Shown here: positions 20,608 through 32,593 of the stretch, piece by piece
How positions within the stretch are numbered: the first letter of the stretch is position 1
How the letters are laid out: the number at the start of each line of letters is the position of its first letter
Assembly: GCA_005408345.1 (NCBI GenBank)
Contig: SEMN01000160.1
Location: 434,001-498,000, forward strand
Source of the DNA: Macquaria australasica
Taxonomy: Eukaryota; Chordata; Actinopteri; Centrarchiformes; Percichthyidae
Reading direction: 5' to 3'
DNA length: 64,000 nt
The notes under the pieces: generated by a model
Database searches by the model: none
What the model was told of the DNA's origin: nothing
What the model saw: the letters and a program-made list of their open reading frames with translations, nothing else
Made by a program: the position numbers and the translations under genes

Positions 20608-22364
20608 TTTCTAAAAGGAAAATTCTGCTATAGTTCAACCTGGTGTATCTCCCATAAATGTGGCTATTGTGACTCCATGGGTCATGCTAACTTAGCACTA
20701 GCCACCTTCGTTGAGATTTGGGGAAACGCAGACTCGTGCAAAACAACATATATTGGGAGAAGCTGCACAAGGCTCCTACAGCTTTCCAAATAAACATGAT
20801 TTTTACATGAGTAATTTCAAATGCTTTATCTCTGAGCCAAATGTAAACACAGAGAGTAGCACCCTGGAATAGCCATTGTGGCTAACTACAAAGGGATCTA
20901 TACATGGGGCAACTTGCCGGCTGACTTATCAAGCGTGAGGAGTTGTGGAGGTTATCTTGATTAAAATTTGTAATATTTTTAGTCTTTCTTTGCTACTGAG
21001 TTGTAACTAATTGTCTTTGTTTATGCACAACACAGTTCAAGAACTGTATAGAAAACAGTGGTGGTAAATCGAGGTGAGAGAAACTTCCAGGTGGTCCAAA
21101 AAGACATCACCACCACCACCACAATATTCTATTATAAACAGAAGCATACCTGTAGAAAATGCACCAATCTGTTGTATGCACAGCAAAGAGGGGAGAACAC
21201 AAATCTAGCTTTAATTGAGCCCTCTAAACTACAGATGTAAATGCTTAAAACTTGTAATTTTCCACTCTTTACAAATGGGAGGGCTGAGCTCATTACAGTT
21301 TCCTCCAAGATAAGCTGTGGGCTGCTTATAAAAATTAGATATTTTGAGGTTCAACTAATTCCATGTCACTGAGCGCATACATTATCAAGTGTACTGAATA
21401 TTAACAGCAGATCTCTAACTGCTGGCCTTTGGCTCCATGTTGAGATTTGTTCTTATACGTTACAGAACAACCAGTAAAGACTATTGAAAATTAATTTGCG
21501 CTATTTAATATACTGCGATGTAGTGATCTTTAATATGCATCACTGTGGTCCTCTCAGTTTTCTGGCTCTGTGTGTTTGAGAGTTTGACTTCAGTTTCTAG
21601 TCACCTGAGACGAGACACTATGACGATGCCCATGCATTGTACAAACATGCATAAAAGAAACACCAGGTCTTGCTTTTACAGATTTTGTCTTTGTTTTCAG
21701 AAATTTGCTCTGTGAGAATTTCCCCATATGCATCACTGAGGCATGACCATTAACAGAACACCGGTAATGGGGGCTGAAAGGATGTAATTAGAGTGGCAGA
21801 ATAAGAATTATGGACTCATAAATCATGTTGGTGGGCAGGCAATAATGCTCACAAGTGAAGTGCCAACAAACAATGCTCTAATTACTCGCCAATTACCTGG
21901 TTAATAATGCTTTTCCAGGGCCAGTCTGTTGACCTGTTGCTAAGATGACACTCACCATAATGAATCTGTTAACCAAGGGGGGAGACTCACCATGGAGGAC
22001 AGCCAGAGTGCAGAGAATTAGACCGTCATTAAGAATATAACTGATTTGTCTGAAATCATTGCATTGCTTTTCATCACAGAGCGGTTTTTCTTGCCATCAT
22101 TACCTTGAGCCATACAAGCCCCTGAAGACCATATATTGTGATGATGGATATGTATCAATTAAATTCAGTGATTGAAGGCTTTATGCTACAACCTAAGCAT
22201 CTAGTTTTTGTCAGATATGGTGATATCAAAATTTGTGAATGAAAGTGACCCGATAAACTTTCACTACAGCTTCGTTTGGTGTGCAGCTTCAGTGAAGAAG
22301 ATTTATAATATCCAATAAGATAATACATAATAATATTACACTCACAGAGGCCATTCTGATGCAT
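20608..22364. other. No gene; includes a candidate conserved non-coding segment
   Basis: No coding signal or repeat. The part at 21700-22080 is rich in homeodomain-type sites (GTAATTAGAG, CTAATTACTC, CCAATTACCTGG, GGTTAATAATGC) with few low-complexity runs, a texture typical of deeply conserved enhancers; this is an impression, not a comparison. Confidence 0.35.
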
Positions 22365-22489
22365 AATGAGTACTTTTGCTTTTGATACTTTTAGTACAAT
22401 ACGTTGATACTTAAGTGAAGTTTAAACTGCAGAACTTTTACTTGTAATCATGTAGTTTTACGTTGTAATATTGTAGCTACTTTTACTTA
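22365..22489 (+). mobile_element. Left part of a MITE split by later insertions
   Basis: Contains GAGTACTTTTGCTTTTGATAC, TACTTTTAGTAC, GAACTTTTACTTGTAATC and GTAGCTACTTTTACTTA. Its continuation is at 26159-26274, which ends with CTTCTTCCACCACTG, the terminus of a common fish hAT-type MITE beginning CAGTGGTGGAA. Everything between 22490 and 26158 was inserted into it. The left terminus itself is not intact. Confidence 0.65.
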
Positions 22490-22490
22490 G

Positions 22491-23287
22491 GCTGGGGTTG
22501 GCAGAATCTGTGCAACCTAGGCAAAACCTTCCGCCTCTCTCTCTGCTGCCTCGTATCACTCCGCTAAGCCCCTCCCACCAAACCCACAACTTTGACCGGG
22601 AGCAGAAGGAGTCAGTTCCCCAGTGAAACTGTATCCCTTGTAGGGCTCGCTCTCCACGGCCTCGCCGAGACCGCAGTCCCTCCCACCGTGACTTGTTTTC
22701 TCAAAGACGCCCCTCCAGTGCTTCGTGGCCGCAGAGCAGAGCACCCCAGGCTTCAGAGGCAGCTGCAACGCCGTCCAGCAGCAGGATGAGAGGCTAATAC
22801 ACCGCACACACACACCACTGTCCCCCGTCAAAAGTTATTCCCCACTGTTTGTCATCATGCCTCTTTGCCACTCGTCGTCACGAGCACCACGGCATTGAAC
22901 GTAATGAGCCTGAAGCTCCGTGTGGAGCCGAGACGTGTTGTTTTGTACTAAACACCGCTGTAGGCAAAGGAGGTGTTGGAAATTTACCACAAGTTTCAGG
23001 ATTTTCGACAGGATTTTCCTCCACTGAATCAGGTTTTCACCATCTGAAGGGACGTGTACACACATCTGCTCTTGTAGCTTAGCTAGTATGAACACACCGT
23101 CTCTCTGAAATAACTTGTGATTGGCTAAAGTCTACCGTCACGGGATAGATTTACTGAAGCCTGAAAACAGAGGCAAGAGGGGGGGGGCTGAAGTAGAGGT
23201 CTGCTCTCAGACCACTTAAATTACAATATGTTGCACAGTTAATATGGCATATATATGTGACGCCAAAAGAAAACTGCCTACCCCAGC
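22491..23287. mobile_element. Non-autonomous DNA transposon, GCTGGGG termini
   Basis: Starts GCTGGGGTTGGCAG and ends CTGCCTACCCCAGC, a 14-bp terminal inverted repeat with one mismatch. Length 797 bp. The first 115 bp are almost identical to a truncated copy at 49225-49339 (ATCTGTGCAACCTAGGCAAA and following). The interior at 22600-22940 is GC- and CpG-rich. The bases outside the TIR (TTTAA on the right, TTA on the left) hint at a TTAA target site, which would suggest piggyBac or Kolobok, but the left side is degraded. Confidence 0.7.
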
Positions 23288-23351
23288 TTTAACCACACAC
23301 ATACTGTGCACTGGGAATGGCGTGTGCTGCCACCTCAAGGAACAGGGCCAG

Positions 23352-26158
23352 CTTGCTAACTTTAGTCCCTCCCAAATTGATCATCTTGTTGATAGTGCTG
23401 CAGGCTCACTACGAATAACACTCGACTCTATCGCCCCTCTAAAAAAGAAGATAATAAACAGAGGAGGTTAGCTCCATGGTATAACCCGCAAACCCGCAAA
23501 TTAAAACAAACATCGCGAAAACTTGAAAGGAAATGGCGTTCCACCAATCTGGAAGAATCACGTTTAGCCTGGCAAGATAGTCTTAAAATTTATAGGAAGG
23601 CCCTCCGTAATGCCAGAGCAGCCTACTACTCATCATTAATAGAGGAAAATAAGAACAACCCCAGGTTTCTGTTCAGCACTGTAGCCAGGCTGACAGAGAG
23701 TCACAGCTCTGTTGAGCCATGTATTCCTATAGACCTCAGTAGTAATGACTTCATGAGCTTCTTTAAAGATAAAATTCTAACTATTAGAGAAAAAATTCAG
23801 CACCTCCTGCCCTCAGTTGGTACTGACTTATCTTCAAACACAGGAACCTTAGAAACAACTGTAAAACCTGTACATTTAGACTGCTTTTCTCCCATCAACC
23901 GTAATCAACTAACTTCCATGATTTCCTCATCTAAGCCATCAACGTGTCTCTTAGACCCCGTCCCAACTAGGCTGCTTAAAGAAATTTTACCCTTAGTTAG
24001 CACTTATGTTACTAGATATGATCAATCTGTCCTTATTTAAAGGCTATGTGCCACAGTCCTTTAAAGTAGCTGTAATTAAGCCTCTTCTTAAAAGCCCACT
24101 CTTGATCCAGGGATTTTGTCAAATTATAGACCTATATCTAACCCTCCTTTTCTCTCTAAGGTCCTTGAGAAAGCAGTCGCCAATCAGTTGTGTGACTTTC
24201 TACACAACAACAAGCTGTTTGAGGATTTTCAGTCAGGATTTAGAGTGCATCATAGCACAGAGACAGCACTGGTGAAAGTTACAAATGACCTTCTAATTGC
24301 ATCAGACAAAGGACTTGTCTCTGTACTTGTCTTACTAGATCTTAGTGCTGCATTCGATACCATTGACCATCACATTCTATTACAGAGACTAGAACATTTT
24401 ATTGGCATTAAAGGTACTGCACTAAGCTGGTTTAAATCCTATTTATCAGATCATTATCAGTTTGTACACGTTAATGATGAATCCTCTATGCACGCCAAAG
24501 TTAGTCACGGAGTTCCACAAGGTTCTGTGCTTGGACCAATTCTATTTACCTTGTATATGCTTCCTTTAGGCAATATTATTAGGAAGCACTCCATAAATTT
24601 TCATTGTTATGCAGATGATACCCAATTGTATTTATCGATCAAGCCAGATGAAACCAATCAATTAGCTAAACTTCAGGCATGCCTTAAGGACATAAAGGCC
24701 TGGATGACCTGCAATTTTCTGATGTTAAACTCAGACAAAACCGAAGTTATTGTACTTGGCCCCGAACACCTTCGAAACACATTATCTAAAGATATAGTTT
24801 CTCTAGATGGCATTGCCCTGGCCTCCAGCGAAACCGTAAGGAATCTTGGAGTTATCTTTGATCAGGATATGTCCTTTAACTCCCAAATAAAACAAACTTC
24901 AAGAACTGCCTTTTTTCATTTACGTAACATTGCAAAAATCAGACACATCCTATCTCAAAAAGATGCAGAAAAACTAGTCCATGCATTTGTTACGTCTAGG
25001 CTGGACTATTGCAACTCTCTATTATCAGGCTGCCCCAATAAATCCCTTAAGACTCTCCAGCTGATTCAGAATGCTGCGGCACGTTTGACAAGAACCAGAA
25101 AAAGAGATCATATTTCTCTAATATTAGCTTCTCTACACTGGCTCCCTGTAAAATCCAGAATAGAATTTAAAATCCTTCTCCTCACCTTCAAAGCCCTAAA
25201 TGGTCAGGCACCATCATATCTTAAAGAGCTCATAGTACCCTATTACCCCACTAGAGCACTGCGCTCCCAGAATGCAGGGTTCCTTGTGGTTCCTAGAGTC
25301 TCTAAAAGTAGAATGGGAGCCAGAGCCTTCAGCTATCAAGCTCCTCTCCTGTGGAACCAGATCCCAGTTTGTGTACGGGAGGCGGACAACCTCCTCACAT
25401 TTAAGAGTAGGCTTAAGACTTTCCTCTTTGATAAAGCTTATAGTAGGGCTGACTCAGGTGACCCCTGAGCCCCCCCTTAGTTATGCTGCTATAGGCCTAG
25501 ACTGCCGGGGGACTTCCTATGATGCACTGAGCTCCTTTCTCCTCCTCTTCCTCTCCATCTGTACGCCCTCATATCCCATCAATGCTTGTTATTAATTCAA
25601 CTTCTTCCCGTAGTTGTGTGCTTTCTCTCCTCTCTCTCTCTCCCTCCACTTCTGTTGCTTTCTGCAGGTGTTTCTGCCTCTGGAGCTGTGGAGGTCTGGG
25701 TCTGTGGTTGCTGCCGCCTGCTGCCCCCGTGCTCCTGCTCTGCACCCGCTGATGCTATTGCTGTTGTTGCTGTTATTAGTATTGCTATTATAATGTTGCT
25801 CTTAGTGTTGTTTCTGTTGGTGTTAACATCAATGCCATTACCATATCTATGCTGTATTGAGCTGCTGTATGTTCTCTTTCCTCCTGCTCTCTCTCTCCCG
25901 CTCCCCCCTTCCCCCTTCAACCCAACCGGTCGAGGCAGATGACCGCCCACCTTGAGCCTGGTTCTGCTCGAGGTTTCTACCTGTTAAAGGGAGTTTTTCC
26001 TTGCCACTGTCGCATAGTGCTTGCTCATGGTGGGAACTGTTGGGTCTCTGTAAATATAAAGAGTCGGTCTAGACCTGCTCTATTCGAAAAAGTGCCCTGA
26101 GATAACTTTGTTATGATATGGCGCTATATAAATAAAACTGAATTGAATTGAATTGAAT
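23352..26158 (+). mobile_element. L2-clade LINE, 5'-truncated
   Basis: Begins inside the protein just after the endonuclease (SQIDHLVDSAAGSLRITLDS then SIAPLKKK), continues through the RT domain (see 24116-25468) and a 3' UTR with pyrimidine-rich and GTTGCTGTTATTAG-like tracts. It finishes with GGCGCTATATAAATAAAACT and a (GAATT)n tail at 26139-26158. LHWLPVKSRIEFKILL, SAAFDTIDHHILL and the pentanucleotide tail are hallmarks of L2. Frame changes occur near 23460 and as a compensating pair near 24010 and 24108, so the copy is inactive. Fragments of the same 3' UTR lie at 45815-46125 and 60236-60400. It sits next to the GCTGGGG transposon and both interrupt a MITE. Confidence 0.9.
24116..25468 (+). 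pseudogene. L2 reverse transcriptase frame, 450 codons open
   Basis: The largest open frame in the window. RT fingers open with MSNYRPISNPPFLSKVLEKA and FQSGFRVHHSTETALVKV. Motif A is LDLSAAFDTIDHHILLQRL, motif B HGVPQGSVLGPILFTLY and the catalytic motif C FHCYADDTQLYLS with both Asp intact. Thumb and connection follow as LNSDKTEVIVLGP and NLGVIFDQDMSF, and the C-terminal end reads LHWLPVKSRIEFKILL then APLLWNQIPVCVREADNLLT. RT copies LINE RNA into the nicked target. The frame has no start of its own: it is the 3' two-thirds of a longer protein whose endonuclease part is missing and whose upstream portion is frameshifted, so it is a remnant despite its good preservation. Confidence 0.85.
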
Positions 26159-26274
26159 ACTTCTGTACTTTCAATTACCGTACATAAGATTTTGAATGCA
26201 GGACTTTTACTTTTAATAGTGTGGTAATGGTACTTCTACTCAAGTAAAGGATCTGAATACTTCTTCCACCACTG
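26159..26274 (+). mobile_element. Right part of the split MITE
   Basis: ACTTCTGTACTTTCAATTAC, GAATGCAGGACTTTTACTTT, GGATCTGAATACTTCTTCC and a terminal CCACCACTG. Continues the element begun at 22365-22489. Confidence 0.65.
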
Positions 26275-26793
26275 GCATTTGTTATTATAGTGCAGCCATT
26301 AGAGTCATGGACTCTCTGGTTGGAGTATTTCACTGAATAAACACAAGCTGATACAGAATACATGATATTGTCAGACAGCACGGACTGAGATAATTTTAAC
26401 AACTTTAAAGCTATTTAAGGTGAAACGCATGGAATAAACTGCATGTTAAGGGGTTAAATAAATAAATTATTAAAAATGACTGATTTAACAATACTAATGT
26501 TAATAACGATCATTTAAATATATATGATTTTATAAGCCTGCTGCAGACAAAGGTCAAATGATTTTCCTGTGGAAGATCCTTGTCTACTATGTATGAATCA
26601 CCTCATGACATTTGGCTCGAATGCCGTTAAATTACGATGAGTAATGAAGGAACAGGGGAAATATCTCATCACCCACCTCCCACTGGAAGAATTACCATCT
26701 CTGAATGAGGCTCAAGATAACGTGTGCAGCTCAGGTTGGCCACGAGCTCCTCCGGCTGCGTCTTCAGTTCCTGAAGGAGGACTCCCGACTCCC
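26275..26793. other. No gene; unclassified
   Basis: AT-rich; nothing recognised. Confidence 0.4.
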
Positions 26794-27325
26794 GTGCTGT
26801 GTCTCAATTTGCGTTCTTCTGTACTTACACTTGCTACTTTGAGTGGATAAGTGCGTTCACACTGACAAGTATGGCAAAATGCAGTGTACTAGTGAGTACA
26901 CCATCCGGGTACTCACAACGGTCAGAAAGTTGAGTGAGAAACGCTGCACACTTCTCACCCTCAACGGTCGCCATCTTGGCTACGTAGCGGAAGGGGAGGG
27001 ACCACCAACGTATGAAAATGGCGGCTGCGGGTTGCCATCGTTACGGCTAAAAGTAAAAGCACATTTGAGCCGGCAGATATTTCGGCGTGCGGCAATCGCG
27101 GTAAAATGTTGGCGATAATGCTCCGCCCGGTTGCAATTTGCCATTTAAAAGAAGAAGACGAAGAAGAAGCGGTCAAATGTTGCGATCGTCACTTCTGGTA
27201 AGCGCACAACAGTCGTGTTCGATTTGAGACAACACTACCCTGTCAAACTTAACGCACTACACAAGTAAGTACATAGTGTACACACATAGTGTATTAATGG
27301 AAGTATTCGAATTGAGACACAGCAC
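26794..27325. mobile_element. MITE with GTGCTGTGTCTCAATT termini
   Basis: Left end GTGCTGTGTCTCAATTTGCG and right end (reverse complement) GTGCTGTGTCTCAATTCGAA share the first 16 bases. Sub-terminal regions also mirror one another loosely (GTTCTTCTGTACTTAC against ATACTTCCATTAATAC). Length 532 bp. It includes GGTCGCCATCTTGGCTACG. Flanking CCC and CCG give no clear target duplication. No transposase. Confidence 0.7.
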
Positions 27326-27639
27326 CCGTTGGGAAAATGACACCTGACACATGATGGACTGTTTGGAAGTGGTGATTTAGGATGAAGGATGAAGTTAGGA
27401 TTAAGAAAAGTAGCGAAGTAAAAGAAAATATTGTATAAAAATTCACTAATTTCACTCATCAACAGGTGTGAGCTTGTAAATGTGCCCAGATTTGGGATTT
27501 TGGGTTGTATAAGAATGATTTACTTGACTAGAAAAACAAGAAAATCCAGTAATACACGCCTGATTTTAAAGCGACTATAATCAGTATTTTTATATTAACA
27601 ACATGACTACTTGTATATGTGAAAGGGGTCGTCTGTACT
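27326..27639. other. No gene; unclassified
   Basis: Short AT-rich interval between two elements; nothing recognised. Confidence 0.4.
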
Positions 27640-27962
27640 GACGACTCTGCAGCCCCTCTCAGCAAAAAGCTCTCTGTTTTCAGCAAAAAAGCTCTAAAAG
27701 CCGACTGTATGCTACCTGGCCAGTTCCAAATGGCAGACAAAGTTAGCAACTTGAACATAGTGGAGCATTTAGCAGCTAAAGCGCCAGATATTTCCCTATC
27801 TGGTTGGTAGAGACAAAAACAGAGCTAAAAGAAGAGTGAATATTGGACTTACGTTCATCGGGTGCCCAGAAACACGACTTCAAATAAATGATAATGTTTC
27901 TTTGTATCTGCTTGGTGAGTAAATAGGCAACCATTTGTTAACAAGTCTGCCAAAAGGGTAAT
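27640..27962 (-). repeat. Dispersed repeat R1 (copy, inverted)
   Basis: Reads GAACATAGTGGAGCATTTAG, CAGCTAAAGCGCCAGATATT, ATTGGACTTACGTTCATCGG and GCCCAGAAACACGACTTC, the reverse complement of the 6.7 kb and 13.8 kb copies. Confidence 0.65.
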
Positions 27963-27986
27963 AGGAAGCCAAAGAGATGTTATCGT

Positions 27987-28074
27987 GCTGGCACAAGATG
28001 GGATTGGCTCCAGCCCCCCCGCGACCCTCTAAGAGGATAAGCGGTATAGAAAATGGATGGATGGATGGATGGAT
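27987..28074 (+). mobile_element. Retroposon 3' tail with (GGAT)n
   Basis: GGCTCCAGCCCCCCCGCGAC, AAGAGGATAAGCGGTATAG and a run of GGAT repeats. This is the standard ending of a widespread fish retroposon; the rest of the element is absent. Confidence 0.6.
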
Positions 28075-29218
28075 GTTAATTTATTTTATTGCTCGTTAAT
28101 TTCGTGCAGATGACACTTGCAAGAGAGATGAAGTGTGTGTGTGGTTTGGGATTGTTTAATTTATTATAATTACTATTTACGTATTTATGTTTTGTTTAAA
28201 TGTATGTTAATTTCCATGTTTTTATGTCTTTGAAAACGAGATGGTGCATCTCAAGGGGTTTATCCTCAAATTAAATTTGAAAATAAGATGAATTTAAGAG
28301 GCAGTGTGATTGCATATAAAGTCAATAGAAAGACGTCATGAATGTCCTTCCATTTTCCTATTATGTTTAATTTCCTTTCAGTCTTTAGGCTAGCACACAT
28401 CATTCCAGACATTATTAAATAACTCATTCAAACTCAGGTTATTGACAAGTCATGCTACTGTGAAGCGTGAGTGTAATTTTATTCTGCATATTCACTCTAA
28501 ATGAGTTATTTGTGTTCATGAAAACGTACCGACAGAACACGACCCGACACGCCACCGACCTTGAATCCCTGGTGGAAAAAGAGAATCTTCCAGGAAAACC
28601 TTGTGATTAAACAAGCACATCCTTCAAGTTATGAAACACAATCAGGAACATGGAAAACAAAAACGAAATGTAAAGTAGCTCCCCTCCAGCGTCCTTTTTG
28701 AAAAGACTGCAAATGAGCAATGAAATACATCAATCCATTAAATCTCATTAAATCCAGTTACTGATGCTCATGAGCTTAGATATGATTTACTTAATTAATT
28801 GAGAATTACAGACAAGCAGACAGATGGGTGAATAGTGAGGCTGAGCCATGGTTCCTCTCCTGATATTACTGCAGAGGACAAATGGAAGAAACCCCAGGCA
28901 GCACTGATGAATCAGGCAAAAGGCCAAATGTTTACTGGTTCCAGCTTTTTAATTGTAAGGATTTGCTGCTTTTCTCTGTTTTATATCTTTATCTGTTTTG
29001 GACTATACAGCGGTACTCCATATATAAAGAGTTTCGAGGATGGTGCCTTTTGTGTGTGTGTGTTTCCTAAGCTAAAAACTTAAGAGCAGAAGTGTAAGGA
29101 ATAAATTAAACAGTGTGTCTATCTGCTCCAGCGTGAGCTGCAATACAGCTACCTAGCTTACTACCTACAGTAGTAATGCTTAACGTACTGTTACTTCCAA
29201 AGCCAAGCAGCAAAGCTA
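28075..29218. other. No gene; unclassified
   Basis: AT-rich and free of recognisable repeats. 28260-28480 has a smooth, non-repetitive texture and several AT-rich factor-site-like words. Confidence 0.4.
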
Positions 29219-29611
29219 GGGCCCCTCCATGTTAGCGGATGGGACATGGGCCAAAACTGAAAAGTCAACTAAAATGTTTCCCAGAGATGGTTTCTGTCAT
29301 TTCAGGTAGTTCTTATCACGCTGATGTTTGTTCAAGTGTTCGTTTTTCTGATAAGTTTGGTTTTAATGAGTTATTTGATGCTATAAAAAGGGGTGTGACG
29401 TCATGATTGACAACTGTGAGTGTGCTCGCGATTGGTTCAGGCGGGTGTATGGGCGGGACCTCGGATACGTGGATCACTGCTGTGCAGACTCTGGCTCCAA
29501 ATGACGTCACCAGAACAAGATGGCAGCTCCCGTATCCGGGATATTTTGGCTTCATTTTTGTACAGTGGGAGGAAGAGGAGACGCGTCGTCCATCTTTATA
29601 TACAGTCTATG
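29219..29611 (-). mobile_element. MITE M6, one end missing
   Basis: Reverse-oriented relative to 38695-39124. It shares CCCCTCCATGTTAG, GTAGTTCTTATCACGCTGAT, GACGTCATGATTGACAACTG, GATTGGTTCAGGCGGGTGTA, TGACGTCACCAG and the terminal TCCATCTTTATATACAGTCT. The CTATG terminus is present at 29607-29611; the opposite TIR is lost at 29219. Frames of 69-115 codons here are not genes. Confidence 0.85.
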
Positions 29612-29639
29612 TTTAAAACGCACAGAGCTGACCGTAAAC

Positions 29640-29866
29640 AAGCAAGAGGCCGTGTGTCGCAAACTGCGGTACAAACCCCAACTGAGATGCATATTTCAAA
29701 TGTGCTGTATACATGTCCAAAGAATGCTCCTAAAACCAGAATAATATCGGCACATCCCACGTCTTAATCAGAATATCCAAATGGAATATGCTGTTTACAT
29801 GACCCGTATCAAATTCGTAATATTGTCGTATTTGGAATAATAGTGGAAAATTAGTGTGCATGTAAA
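29640..29866. repeat. MITE-like fragment, GTGCATGTAAACGTAG end
   Basis: Contains GAATATCCAAATGGAATATG, TGTTTACATGACCCG and TGGAATAATAGTGGAAAATT, ending GTGTGCATGTAAACGTAG. Similar words (TTACATGG, ATTAGTGGAATATCAGGG) occur in 51168-51733. Ends not both visible. Confidence 0.4.
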
Positions 29867-30045
29867 CGTAGACATTTACACCAGGGAGGTGCAGGACGAG
29901 GGCTCAGGGGATCATAAAAGATCCCCAGCAACAGACTCTTCTCTCTGTGGCGGACAGGGAGGCGGTCTACCGCTGCCTGAAGGCCGAGACAGAGAGGATG
30001 AGGAGTTTCTTCCCTCAGGCCAATCGGGTCCTGAACCAGTGACTT
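29867..30045 (+). mobile_element. LINE C-terminal coding fragment
   Basis: One frame reads DPQQQTLLSVADREAVYRCL then KAETERMRSFFPQANRVLNQ and a stop. FFPQAxRxLN is a typical ending of fish LINE proteins. Only the last 40 or so codons remain. Confidence 0.5.
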
Positions 30046-32380
30046 TAAACATAGTTATAATTTATAATTCATCCACCTGCCATACATCATTGTCATACTG
30101 ATGTCACCTTTGAGCCTCACACAGTTATTTAAAAAAACCATGTGAGAAGTTTAGAGAGGAGATTAAGGCTTTCAGGATGAGGACTAACCAGTGGAATAAT
30201 CTAGCTCTGTCTGCTGTTCCCTTGACTCCCTGTTTGGATCTGACATCTAACACATGACGGAGCAGCTGGAAGCTGTGATGAAGGCCTTGGAGAAGCATGT
30301 CTATGTCCCCAGACAGCTTCTTGTCAAAACTAGAATATGATACAAGATATCTAGGGGATAAAAATCCCCTGGAAAAAAAAAAGTATTATAGCAGGTGAGC
30401 TTACTATTGGTGTGAATTTGCCTCCACAATACCCCTCTCCAGCTTGACTGGCGCTTGATTTGAAAACAATCTGTGGTTTCAAAATCATGCGCTGTCACTA
30501 TCAGCTATACCTCCGGTAGGTAAGTTGTTAATTGGATTCAACAAATTTGTGTAAATGTGTAAAAATAAGCGATTAGCGGCAACTACATCAGCAAGTCTCG
30601 GGTGATAAATTCTCAAATTTTCTCCAATTTCTCAAGTTGTTCAGTGTTTGTATTGGCAGGAAGGGAAGTGTATGTGTGCGAGTGTGTTTGTTTGAGGGAG
30701 AGGATGAAGAAACAAATCCCATGTGGAGCCAGAATCGCCCACATGATGCCAAAAAACATCCCCTCACTTACAATAACACTGTAAGGGACTTATGAATTTG
30801 CATTTGTGAGGCTACACAGAGGATCACAGCTTCACACTGCTGCTGTTCCTACATCTCAAACACATGCAGCTCGCCACAGACTCTGCAAGAGCCCCTCACT
30901 GCCCTCATCCCTTTGTGCTGATGTTGGCACAGGGCAGCCGTCGCCAAACCAGCTTCACAGGAAAGTCCAATATTTGAACTTTTCACTCGTACTCCACTGC
31001 AGTGTGGATTGGCTGAGAGAGTGACCAGACAGAAGAAACACAGAGACTAGACTGTCGGTGTTACACTAAAAGTCCCCGTACTGCTGTGGGAAACATGAGT
31101 TTAAAAAGCACTAAAACAACAGTGTTGCAAAAAAACATAAGAAACATTTTCTTTCCACTATCACTGCAAAAATCTCCTTATCATAAAATCTCCTTGTCAT
31201 ATTATTTTCTGTACTTTCTAACCCACAAACATAGACCAAATTCAGCACACAAGCTAAAAGAAAAAACAAGGACTTTTCACTTTCACTTCACTCATTAATC
31301 CTGTGTGTCAGTTTCCTTTTTCAGCATTTTTTTAAATTCATCTGTTCATGTTTTATTCTTGAAATGCATCATAAAGCAAAATCTGCTGTGTCACATTTGC
31401 AGATATGATTTGCAGCGTGAAATACAGTAGAATTATGACTGAAATAGAGTTGGATTGATGCCGATAGATAAACAGATAGATAGAAATGTACGATTAAAAT
31501 ACGGCCCTTAATATTTTGGAATTGTAAAATTTCAAGAATAAATTTGTAATATATATCATATTATATATCAAATTTGAAAGTAAAGGTGTATTCTTATTTT
31601 GAGAGTAAAGTATATCCTAATCTGTGTCCTATACAATTAAACTTGTTTCTATTATTTTCTAACTTCTAGTGCAGCAAGCTGCCTTATTCTTCCTCATTTC
31701 AAGCTCCAGACACTTATTTTCAAAATGGTTGGTTTCTATTAAAAAATAGGTTAACATATTTTAGAGGTGCTTGGAGGTGGATTTTTTTTTTTAACTCTGG
31801 ACAGAGCCAGGCTAGCTGTTTCCCCCTGTTTACACTCTTTATGCTAAGCTAGGCTAATCGCCTCCTACTACTAACTATTCCTTTAAAAATAGGTTTTTAG
31901 GACTTCAACAGTAGAAAACACTATTATCAGTGATTTGACTTTTCAACAACATCCAGAGTGTCATTTGAGAAATTATAGAAAATTCACTTAATGAACAACT
32001 ACCAAAAGTAAAAAAAAGTAAGTAAGATTTTCAGTTTAGTTGTTGGTTTAGTTATTTTGCTTTATTTCATTCTTATCCTTATAATTCAACATCAAAGAGC
32101 ATTTTTCTTGAGGGAGCTGTTACACAACAGCACGTCTTGTCATTTCAGACTAATCCCTGCTTTGAACTGCTCCCCACTGACAGTCCATTTTGATCACATA
32201 ACGATTGTCTCTCCGGCAGCACTGAATGCTAAAGAGAACGGAAACTCGTCGCCAGAACACCAGTTCTCTGCTGCTGCCATGCTGTGGTGGGTTTCAGTGT
32301 CGTGTGGTCTTGGAAATGAAAAATTAACCAGATTTTGCAAAAGTTGTGTGGTGCTCAGTTTAGAGCAACTGTGCGAAGGG

Positions 32381-32382
<2 letters not shown>
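30046..32382. other. No gene; unclassified
   Basis: More than 2 kb without repeat ends or coding signal. Short chance frames only. Confidence 0.4.

Positions 32383-32415
<33 letters not shown>
32383..32415. repeat. (CA)n microsatellite
   Basis: Sixteen CA dinucleotides, embedded in chance frames on both strands. Confidence 0.95.
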
Positions 32416-32416
<1 letters not shown>

Positions 32417-32552
32417 CTTGTTTCCATCACTTCAGAGGACATTACATTGACTTACATTAATTTCCTGAAAACTATTCCTAACCATAACCACTACTTGCCG
32501 AACCTTAACCTAACCTTAAACCAAAATTTCACGTTTTGGAAACTTTAGGCGT

Positions 32553-32593
<41 letters not shown>

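Noticed and set aside
22600..22940. CpG-rich interval as a promoter island of an unseen gene
   Set aside because: It lies inside a transposon with defined TIRs and no exon follows.
25586..25950. Frames of 117-118 codons on both strands
   Set aside because: They lie in the 3' UTR of the L2 element; the same sequence recurs at 45815-46125.
32057..32548. 163-codon frame containing a Thr-His run
   Set aside because: It passes through a (CA)n microsatellite and has no recognisable domain.
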